Positions 58,549 to 64,000 of a stretch of 64,000 bases of DNA are shown here, piece after piece. The translations under genes and the position numbers were made by a program. Source of the DNA: a virus. Location: positions 62,001 through 126,000 of IMG/VR virus record IMGVR_UViG_3300031951_021456. One strand, written 5' to 3'. Under the pieces are notes generated by a model. That model worked only from the letters and a program-made list of their open reading frames with translations, did not search any database and was not told where the DNA came from. Each line of letters opens with the position of its first letter. Positions within the stretch are counted from its first letter, which is position 1.

Positions 58549-58577
58549 TTGACAGATGCCTTGAGACACTCTAAGAT
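58549..58577 (+). promoter_or_regulatory. Sigma70-type promoter
   Basis: TTGACA 58549-58554, 17 bp, TAAGAT 58572-58577; partial inverted repeat only. Confidence 0.7.
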
Positions 58578-58604
58578 AAACAAGTAAACAAAAAGGAGGT
58601 TCCT

Positions 58605-59030
58605 TTGGACTATTCAACAGCCTACAATCATCATGAAAGACTGTTGGGTGTTATGGATGGTTTGTATATGAATGCCCGCTTAACAAAAACGAGACACCAT
58701 AAATTGCGGAAAGATGTTAAACTATATGTTTGGGAGGATGAAGGCCTTAAAAGGTGCCCACAATGGGTTAAAATAAGTTTAGTGCAACATTGTGAACATT
58801 TATCCAAAAATATAAGCGAATGGCAAAGATGGGCATATAAGGGATCGGATGGTAAATTGTATCTTTCATATACTGATCTTAGCAAAGATGATCAGAATAA
58901 AGTAGATTTAGGAGAGATTGAAGGTCACCATTATTGGCTTGAGGAAACGAATAAAGATATAATTGTGCGGGGCGATGATGGGATTTTAACTATAACAAAG
59001 ACTAGGAGATTGACAGAATTCTATTATTGA
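58605..59030 (+). CDS. Unknown protein, TTG start (141 aa)
   Basis: TTG after AGGAGGTTCCT. Basic middle (TKTRHHKLRKDVKLY) and a C-terminal strand-rich ITITKTRR. Followed by a cassette terminator. Confidence 0.6.
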   Translation: MDYSTAYNHHERLLGVMDGLYMNARLTKTRHHKLRKDVKLYVWEDEGLKRCPQWVKISLVQHCEHLSKNISEWQRWAYKGSDGKLYLSYTDLSKDDQNKVDLGEIEGHHYWLEETNKDIIVRGDDGILTITKTRRLTEFYY

Positions 59031-59044
59031 TTAGTTGCATTCTC

Positions 59045-59078
59045 TCCCCGGTTTGCTAGTCTTACCGGGGATTTTTTG
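59045..59078 (+). terminator. Intrinsic terminator (cassette type)
   Basis: TCCCCGG/CCGGGGA stem, GCTAGTCTTA-containing loop, TTTTTT. Confidence 0.85.
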
Positions 59079-59095
59079 TGCTTGAATGTTTTAAT

Positions 59096-59147
59096 GTGAC
59101 ACTTTGAGAACCGGCGTCTCTCCAACCACCCTTAGCTGCTGTAGGAT
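59096..59147 (+). promoter_or_regulatory. Dyad-type promoter (cassette form, shortened spacer)
   Basis: GTGACACTTTGAGAACCGGC 59096-59115, TAGGAT 59142-59147, about 6 bp closer than usual. Confidence 0.6.
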
Positions 59148-59173
59148 ATGGAGGTAAACAAAGGGAGGTTCCC

Positions 59174-59425
59174 ATGGCTAAAGAAAGTTTCCCAGACTAT
59201 AAAAGACACGTCACACTTCAACACCGAAGAATAAACTCAAGCGGTTATGATCGTTATGGTGTTTACTATGGCATCGGGCAACGACTTTACTATATTGCCG
59301 CCTTATCTGAAGATGGCATGGATTATATTTATCAAGATGAGTTTCGGGCAATTGATAGACAGGATGCAATCAATCAAGCCAGGGATATATTCCCAAATGG
59401 AAAGTTTACTGGTGCTAAAAAATGA
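59174..59425 (+). CDS. Small unknown protein, FPNGKF type 2 (83 aa)
   Basis: Paralogue of the 55056 gene at its C-terminus; N-terminal MAKESF is the same as the 56154 gene. ATGA overlap with the next gene. Confidence 0.6.
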   Translation: MAKESFPDYKRHVTLQHRRINSSGYDRYGVYYGIGQRLYYIAALSEDGMDYIYQDEFRAIDRQDAINQARDIFPNGKFTGAKK

Positions 59426-59667
59426 AAAGATATAATTATAGATGGCCTCAACAGTTAGTATTTGGTCACTTAAATGCAGGTGAATTCTTTAGCTTTGCTG
59501 GAGACAGTGTAGTCTATCAAAAATTAAGCACTTTAATGTTTGTTGAAGTGGAAGCTAGAGTGATTGGACAAAAGATAATGGCAAAAATTAAACCTAATGC
59601 AACTGCAAAAAGAGTGAAGAGTTTACAGTTACCTGTTACAGATTGCATGAATTCTTTATTTCCATAA
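59422..59667 (+). CDS. Small unknown protein (81 aa)
   Basis: Basic, beta-rich (VEVEARVIGQKIMAKIKPNA). No motif. Coupled to the previous gene. Confidence 0.6.
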   Translation: MKRYNYRWPQQLVFGHLNAGEFFSFAGDSVVYQKLSTLMFVEVEARVIGQKIMAKIKPNATAKRVKSLQLPVTDCMNSLFP

Positions 59668-59689
59668 GATCTTCTAATGCCCTTAAGGG

Positions 59690-59718
59690 TTGACAGATGC
59701 CTTAAAGCAATCTAGTAT
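59690..59718 (+). promoter_or_regulatory. Sigma70-type promoter
   Basis: TTGACA 59690-59695, TAGTAT 59713-59718. Confidence 0.7.
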
Positions 59719-59744
59719 GAACAAGTAAACCAAGGGAGGTTCCT

Positions 59745-60230
59745 TTGACCACTAATTATTTTCAAGGTCTCAACAATGTTGCTGAGATTAAATCTCAGTA
59801 TAGAGAATTGGCTAGAAAGTTTCATCCTGATCTTGGAGGTTGTCTTGAAACTATGAAGACAATAAATTTACAGTATCATAACGCGCTGAAAGGTGAAAAC
59901 AATAAAGAATACGATGGACATACTTACAAATATAATAGCAAAACAGAACAGGATATAATGGACAAAATTAATGAGCTTCTGAAGCTAAATGATATACAGA
60001 TTGATCTCATAGGACTTTGGGTATGGATTCGTGGGGAAACTAAACCACATAAAGATAAGCTTAAAGAAATGGGTTGTTACTGGCATAGTAAGCGTGTCTG
60101 CTGGTATTGGAAGCCTAAAGGTTATTCAGGTTCCCGTAGAACTAATCCGGGGAGTTTGGATGAATTAGCTAGAAAGTATGGAGCGCAAACTTTTAATAGT
60201 ATGGGAACAAAAAGACTCGCAGCAGTGTAA
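59745..60230 (+). CDS. J-domain protein, TTG start (161 aa)
   Basis: IKSQYRELARKFHPDLGG...TINLQYHNAL is a J-domain core with the HPD motif (27-29), which would stimulate an Hsp70 partner. The C-terminal half has a 'WVWIRGETKPHKD...CYWHSKRVCWYWKP' Trp-rich fold seen in phage and bacterial J-like proteins. May redirect the host DnaK. Confidence 0.8.
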   Translation: MTTNYFQGLNNVAEIKSQYRELARKFHPDLGGCLETMKTINLQYHNALKGENNKEYDGHTYKYNSKTEQDIMDKINELLKLNDIQIDLIGLWVWIRGETKPHKDKLKEMGCYWHSKRVCWYWKPKGYSGSRRTNPGSLDELARKYGAQTFNSMGTKRLAAV

Positions 60231-60249
60231 ATTGATCAGTTACAATCTC

Positions 60250-60283
60250 TCCCCGGTTTGCTAGTCTTATCGGGGATTTTTTG
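60250..60283 (+). terminator. Intrinsic terminator (cassette type)
   Basis: TCCCCGG stem and TTTTTT, with TCGGGGA closing arm. Confidence 0.8.
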
Positions 60284-60300
60284 TGCCTGAATGTTTTAAT

Positions 60301-60360
60301 GTGACACTTTAAGGACTGGCACAGTCTTAACCACCTTTCTGCCCTTAGTTGCTGTAGGAT
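60301..60360 (+). promoter_or_regulatory. Dyad-type promoter (cassette form)
   Basis: GTGACACTTTAAGGACTGGC from 60301, 32 bp after GGCAC, TAGGAT 60355-60360. Confidence 0.7.
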
Positions 60361-60391
60361 ATGAAGGCAAACCAAAGGGATCTTCCCAACC

Positions 60392-60532
60392 ATGGCCAAA
60401 CTTGAAATTATGTTGACCGCTTATCTCGCTATCCTTCTTGGATGTGGTGGTGGTTTCGCGATTGTTGGAGCAGTCTCCACCATCACAAAATGTGCGACAC
60501 CGACACCGTTTTGTGTTGACGTGAATAGCTAA
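60392..60532 (+). CDS. Small membrane protein (46 aa)
   Basis: MAKLEIMLTAYLAILLGCGG and a hydrophobic GFAIVGAVSTITK run, then CATPTPFC. Own promoter and terminator. Function unknown. Confidence 0.55.
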   Translation: MAKLEIMLTAYLAILLGCGGGFAIVGAVSTITKCATPTPFCVDVNS

Positions 60533-60570
60533 ATCGGTTTCAATATGCATTCTTGATCAGTTACAATCTC

Positions 60571-60604
60571 TCCCCGGTTTGCTAGTCTTACCGGGGATTT
60601 TTTG
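60571..60604 (+). terminator. Intrinsic terminator (cassette type)
   Basis: TCCCCGG/CCGGGGA stem and TTTTTT. Confidence 0.85.
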
Positions 60605-60621
60605 TGCCTGAATGTTTTAAT

Positions 60622-60677
60622 GTGACACTTTTTGAAGTGTCTTTATTTTTGTCGTTTGTGGCGCACTGTGATATAAT
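60622..60677 (+). promoter_or_regulatory. Strong dyad-type promoter without gene
   Basis: GACACTTTTTGAAGTGTC 60624-60641 (7-bp arms) followed by TTGTCG-N17-TATAAT at 60649-60677. No ORF of note downstream. Confidence 0.65.
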
Positions 60678-61114
60678 GGGCGTTTTAGTAAGTTTGCTCT
60701 ATAGTATGTGTGTATTATTAGGTATGTAGAACAGTTGTATTATAGTATATGTGTACTGTGGACAGTTGCCTAGCCGTCCGTGGCCGCCGTCGTCCGTGCC
60801 TAGCGTAAGATAATAAAGATAAGAAAGATAATAAAGAAAGATAACCCCTAAAGTGCGTTTTAAATAAAAATTCAATGGGTCCCATATCACTTAAAACCAC
60901 CCCTGCGTCTTAAAAAAAAAATTTCGCCCAAAAAAATTTCGCCAAAATAGGTGAAGTAAAATTATTCTCTATTAATCCTCAGAGTAATCAAATTCATTCC
61001 TAAATCAAGAGCATCAAGACCATTCTCATTCATTTGAGAGTTTTTCTGTCTAGATAATATCACTTAGATAAACTTTTTGTTTGGAAATATTTAAACAGAT
61101 TTTCTCAAATGGTA
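60678..61114. other. Gene-free segment between opposed transcription units
   Basis: Holds a GC-rich stretch near 60765-60805 (GCCGTCCGTGGCCGCCGTCG), poly-A runs and repeated AATTTCGCC near 60920-60945. Possible site of a small RNA or replication/packaging signal. I see no gene. Confidence 0.5.
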
Positions 61115-61582
61115 TTATGAGAATTTATTTTCTGTTTTATTTTTAATATGAATTTTTGTCCTTAGTTTAAATTTTTGGGGGGCTTTATCTCTGTATTTTT
61201 TTGGTATTTTTGGAGCATATACCATACCAGAAGGTTCTTTAGAGATATGTTTTTTGGCATAATCTGGGTCCATTACTGAAGTGTGATATTTTCTACCCCA
61301 GTCATCAACAGCCTGTTGGCCAGAAGTTTTTACAACTTTCCCTGGAGGATTTTTCTTAATATCTTTGGTTGGAACTCTAAATGATATTATTTTAGTTTTC
61401 TTTTCACCATGTCTTTGACCAAAGCTTCTAGCAATTTCTTTATTTGTTGAGGCATAAACCTCGCTAGTATTAAACCCAGATTTTCTAATTTTTCTTTCAG
61501 AACTTTCTGGGGTGCCATGATAGTACCTTGTGAACTTTACTTGTTGCTTAGCTTCTTCAATGAATTCATTAAAGGTTTTCAT
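61115..61582 (-). CDS. Head-packaged ADP-ribosyltransferase-like protein A (155 aa)
   Basis: Begins MKTFNEFIEEAK, resembling the capsid-targeting leader of T4 internal proteins; the bond after IEE would suit the T4-type prohead protease consensus. After it, YYHGT (20-24), SSERKIRKSGFN and EVYASTNKEIARSFG follow an ADP-ribosyltransferase/RNA-2'-phosphotransferase style. It would be packaged in the head and delivered with DNA. Last gene of a three-gene late operon; overlaps its upstream neighbour. Substrate unknown. Confidence 0.65.
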   Translation of the reverse strand: MKTFNEFIEEAKQQVKFTRYYHGTPESSERKIRKSGFNTSEVYASTNKEIARSFGQRHGEKKTKIISFRVPTKDIKKNPPGKVVKTSGQQAVDDWGRKYHTSVMDPDYAKKHISKEPSGMVYAPKIPKKYRDKAPQKFKLRTKIHIKNKTENKFS

Positions 61583-62124
61583 TTTTGATTAGGTATTCTT
61601 TTGGGATTTTGTCTGGGTTTCTTAGGATTTCTTATTGTTGGTTGAGGATTTCTATCAATAGATTGATTTGCAACATCTTTATCAACCATGACGTAAGAAC
61701 CCTTCATATCATAGTGTGCATCTGGCACTCTAACTATTCTCTCACCTTTTTTAATTGCCTCAGCAGATTGAACATGTGGACTTATTTGTTTAGCTCTTTG
61801 GGTTAATTCGTCGCCCGAATACTTTTTAGATAATGATTTCACCTTTTCTGTGTAGTCTTTTTTTGATGTTGTGCTTTTTATCTTTGGATTTACGATTTTT
61901 AGATCAACCCTAGATTTCCCATACTCTCCCCCAATTCTAGAAGAGGGTGTAGTGTAAACTGTTTTATGCCAGTATTGTGCATCTCTAGGGTGATAAGCTC
62001 CAGTTGAGCCGGGTTCAAAACCCTTTTGTAAGATTTTATCTCTACTTTCTTTAGATGTATAATGAGCAGTTCTTAAGATTCTCAGATTTTTTGCTTCTTC
62101 AATGAATTCATTAAAGGTTTTCAT
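61579..62124 (-). CDS. Head-packaged ADP-ribosyltransferase-like protein B (181 aa)
   Basis: Same MKTFNEFIEEAK leader as protein A. AHYTSKESRDKILQKGFEPG and HKTVYTTPSSRIGGEYGKSR are placed like an ART core (His-Tyr-Thr at 21-23). C-terminal region is basic (NPKKPRQNPKRIPNQK). A second, more diverged injected enzyme. Overlaps genes at both ends. Confidence 0.6.
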   Translation of the reverse strand: MKTFNEFIEEAKNLRILRTAHYTSKESRDKILQKGFEPGSTGAYHPRDAQYWHKTVYTTPSSRIGGEYGKSRVDLKIVNPKIKSTTSKKDYTEKVKSLSKKYSGDELTQRAKQISPHVQSAEAIKKGERIVRVPDAHYDMKGSYVMVDKDVANQSIDRNPQPTIRNPKKPRQNPKRIPNQK

Positions 62125-62618
62125 TCTATTCCTAAGCGTTGGGCTGCTCTATCCATTCTTGAAGCAAGTGTTCTTTTTTGGGCTTCCTTTTTCAAGATAT
62201 CTGGATTTTCTCTTCTTTGTCTTGCATATTCTCGGTCGCTTTCAATTTGAGCTTTTCTTTCTTCAGCTCTTTTTCTTGCTTCTTCTCTTCTATCTTCAAT
62301 GGCCTTTTGTCTTTGTGCTGAGCCTGGTATTTTTTGATAGCCTCTTACAGTTGCTCTAGTGGCTTCAATTGCCTCAAGAATATTTGAGAACCATTGTTCA
62401 CTCATAACATCTGCAATTACCTCAGCACTTTCAAGTGACTTTGCAAAGCCCTCATTGACAAGATATTCTTTTACCAGCTTTGCTCTATCTTTTCTTATCC
62501 CCATTAGCTCTTGTTCAGTTTGAGCCTTATTGGTTTGATTTTTTCTTGGGGGATTTTTTAGACTATTGGAGCGTCTTTCAATGGCTCTTTTTAGTTCTTC
62601 GTAGCTTTTTGTGTCCAT
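62121..62618 (-). CDS. Basic helical late protein (165 aa)
   Basis: KLVKEYLVNEGFAKSLESAE and VIADVMSEQWFSNILE form a helical unit that I associate with small phage proteins; the second half is very basic (RREEARKRAEERKAQIESDR). First gene of the leftward operon, behind a GATAAATA promoter. Likely a virion or packaging-associated protein. Confidence 0.65.
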   Translation of the reverse strand: MDTKSYEELKRAIERRSNSLKNPPRKNQTNKAQTEQELMGIRKDRAKLVKEYLVNEGFAKSLESAEVIADVMSEQWFSNILEAIEATRATVRGYQKIPGSAQRQKAIEDRREEARKRAEERKAQIESDREYARQRRENPDILKKEAQKRTLASRMDRAAQRLGIE

Positions 62619-62631
62619 GAGTTTTTGCTAC

Positions 62632-62639
62632 TATTTATC
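62632..62639 (-). promoter_or_regulatory. Late-type promoter octamer GATAAATA
   Basis: On the minus strand GATAAATA lies 13 bp before the ATG of the 62618-62121 gene: the NATAAATA late promoter pattern. Confidence 0.6.
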
Positions 62640-62679
62640 TTACCTAGATAGTGCGCTACAAATTAAACATGAAATAATT

Positions 62680-63513
62680 ATGGCAAAAGGCTTTCAAATT
62701 AAGGCGCGGGAAACGATGGAAGTTCCAACTTGGGACTATGAACGAATTAAACAGAAGATGCAGGGTAAGACCATTGTATTATGTCTTCCGGGAAGAAGCT
62801 GCTCTTATAGTTTTTTGAAGAGTTTTGTTCAACTCTGTTTTGAACTGGCTGGGAATAATATGAAATTTCATATCAGTCAAGACTATAGCAGTATGGTGAA
62901 CTTTGCTCGCTGTAAGGTATTGGGTGCTAATGTTTTGGCTGGACCTAATCAGAAGCCTTGGCAGGGGCAGCTAGATTATGATTATCAACTTTGGATTGAT
63001 AGTGATATTGCATTTAACCCTGAAAACTTTTGGCAGCTCTGTGATCTTGCTCTTCCAGATGATGCTGTTTCGTATGAAGAAGTTCTTAATGATTCTGGGG
63101 AACTTTTAGGTCATCGTCAGATCATTGATGAATCTAAAACTCATCCTATTTCATCTGGTTGGTATTCAACAGAGGATAGAGTTCATACAGCTTGTGCATT
63201 TTGGCTAGAGGCTGATGAGTTTCGCAAAAATGGTGGTGTTATGAATATGGAAAAGATTGATACTATGCTTGCTCGTAAAAAACCATTTACATGTGATTAT
63301 GTTGGTGGTGGGTGGCTTATGATTCAAAAGGGTGTCTTTGAGAATATGGAATATCCTTGGTGGCCTCCTATGCTACAAACCTTTGAAAATGGAGCAATTG
63401 TTGATTTTTGCGGTGAAGATGTTGGATTCTGTTTGAAGGCCAAAGAAAAAGGCTTTAAAATCTGGGTTGATCCTAGAATTCGCGTTGGACATGAAAAAAC
63501 CTTTCCTATCTAA
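62680..63513 (+). CDS. Glycosyltransferase-like protein (GT-A type)
   Basis: 277 aa from ATG 62680 (MAKGFQIKARETMEVPTWDY); the upstream extension has no support. DYQLWIDSDIAFNPENFW holds a DxD-type site for sugar-nucleotide and metal; CDYVGGGWLMIQKGVF and FCGEDVGFCLKAKEKG are further GT-A landmarks. I associate similar genes with T4-like cyanophages. Target may be phage DNA or host surface glycan. Confidence 0.75.
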   Translation: MAKGFQIKARETMEVPTWDYERIKQKMQGKTIVLCLPGRSCSYSFLKSFVQLCFELAGNNMKFHISQDYSSMVNFARCKVLGANVLAGPNQKPWQGQLDYDYQLWIDSDIAFNPENFWQLCDLALPDDAVSYEEVLNDSGELLGHRQIIDESKTHPISSGWYSTEDRVHTACAFWLEADEFRKNGGVMNMEKIDTMLARKKPFTCDYVGGGWLMIQKGVFENMEYPWWPPMLQTFENGAIVDFCGEDVGFCLKAKEKGFKIWVDPRIRVGHEKTFPI

Positions 63514-63515
63514 TC

Positions 63516-63656
63516 ATGCTAAACATTCTATACGATGGCCGCATTATCCATCAACAAGTTACAGAAGAAGAAGCAGCGGCAATTCTTCTTGAATTAGCTG
63601 AACAAGCCTATAAAGGCGAAATTGATCAAGACAAAATAGACTTTGAATATCTTTAA
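63516..63656 (+). CDS. Small acidic protein (46 aa)
   Basis: MLNILYDGRIIHQQVTEEEA and a helical AAILLELAEQAYKGE. Starts 2 bases after the previous stop. Conserved-type small phage protein. Confidence 0.6.
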   Translation: MLNILYDGRIIHQQVTEEEAAAILLELAEQAYKGEIDQDKIDFEYL

Positions 63657-63668
63657 AGGAGAAAAACA

Positions 63669-63809
63669 ATGGCAGTAAAAGCAAAAACTAATGAACAACA
63701 AATTCATTCGAGACCAAAGAAATCCAGACAAGGAGATGGAAAGCATACAAAATTTGCAGCAACCTCAAGAAATGGTTCCCGAAAAAAGTCTCGCGGTCAG
63801 GGATGTTGA
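63669..63809 (+). CDS. Small basic cyanophage-type protein (46 aa)
   Basis: HSRPKKSRQGDGKHTKFAAT then SRNGSRKKSRGQGC; a strongly basic sequence with the 'HTKxxATSRN...RGQG' pattern that I associate with T4-like cyanophages. Ribosome site AAGGAG 6 bases upstream. Confidence 0.7.
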   Translation: MAVKAKTNEQQIHSRPKKSRQGDGKHTKFAATSRNGSRKKSRGQGC

Positions 63810-64000
63810 AGAATGGATTGAAAGAGTCTCTCAGTCTCGCCCAGAGCTGAGGGGCTTTTCTATATGTCCATTTGCAAAAACTGGAGTCTATAAAATCATT
63901 GAATGTCTAGCTAAAGACATTGAAATTGAGAATGGATTTGATGTGATCATTTATATCATTGAGGAATCAGATCTTGATAAGATCAATGAATGGGTGAATC
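63691..64000 (+). CDS. Conserved phage protein, 3' end outside window
   Basis: Open from ATG 63691 (or 63736/63772) to the window end, overlapping the previous gene in another frame. VEEWIERVSQSRPELRGFSI then CPFAKTGVYKII is a DUF1415-like pattern I associate with cyanophage genomes. Partial; start uncertain. Confidence 0.6.
   Translation, partial: MNNKFIRDQRNPDKEMESIQNLQQPQEMVPEKSLAVRDVEEWIERVSQSRPELRGFSICPFAKTGVYKIIECLAKDIEIENGFDVIIYIIEESDLDKINEWVN

Noticed and set aside
37386-60604. CRISPR array
   Set aside because: The repeats are promoter, leader and terminator cassettes around genes, not short repeats with uniform spacers.
60699-60890. Minus-strand ORFs of 60-63 aa
   Set aside because: Composition-driven, no start signal, in a region with no coding character.
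1-64000. tRNA genes
   Set aside because: No cloverleaf with a GTTCRANNC arm and matching acceptor stem was seen. A tRNAscan run would settle this.

Overview
The window reads as part of a large, AT-rich, T4-like myophage genome, most probably infecting a cyanobacterium. Three things support this: the virion protein at the left edge has cyanophage-style sequence; the left and right ends carry minus-strand genes behind late-promoter-like octamers (AATAAATA, GATAAATA); and two minus-strand genes begin with a T4-type capsid-targeting leader (MKTFNEFIEEAK). The small basic gene at the right edge also looks like one commonly kept in T4-like cyanophages. Host and phage family are inferred; no tRNA, CRISPR array, insertion sequence or integrase was seen.

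Layout. 1-3673: end of a large fibre-like virion gene, a 57-aa fibre-related gene and a convergent late gene. 3674-4189: gene-poor, with about ten CTTAA boxes at 9-10 bp spacing. 4190-37400: a dense rightward array of accessory genes, many sharing overlapping stop and start codons. It holds nucleic-acid enzymes (tyrosyl-tRNA synthetase, tRNA nucleotidyltransferase, two RNA ligases, a polynucleotide-kinase-like protein, a phosphoesterase, a TOPRIM protein, an SF2 helicase, a DEDD exonuclease, an HNH nuclease), an SPFH protein, and many copies of one unnamed protein family. 30325-33829: a ubiquitin-like conjugation operon (Ubl, JAMM protease, E2-like candidate, E1/ThiF-like, helical protein), closed by a terminator. 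37400-60600: an array of mostly single-gene cassettes, most with their own promoter and, from about 47 kb on, a near-identical GGGAGGTTCC leader. 61115-62618: three leftward late genes, two of them probable head-packaged ADP-ribosyltransferase-like effectors. 62680-64000: glycosyltransferase-like and small conserved phage genes.

How it fits together. Two promoter designs recur. One is a dyad, GACA-N10-TGtC or TGgC, followed about 26-33 bp later by a TATGAT-like -10 with no good -35. The other is a TTGACA/TATAAT-type promoter, often flanked by inverted repeats whose arms differ between copies but stay complementary. A 14-member family, recognised by a LGPNWK-like block near the start and an ELI-SHKLESL-FLPLF block at the end, runs through 9-40 kb. 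One member is fused to the JAMM protease of the ubiquitin-like operon, and two are fused behind another domain. The RNA enzymes look like a tRNA repair and maintenance set. Functions for most cassette genes are unknown. All composition statements are by eye.
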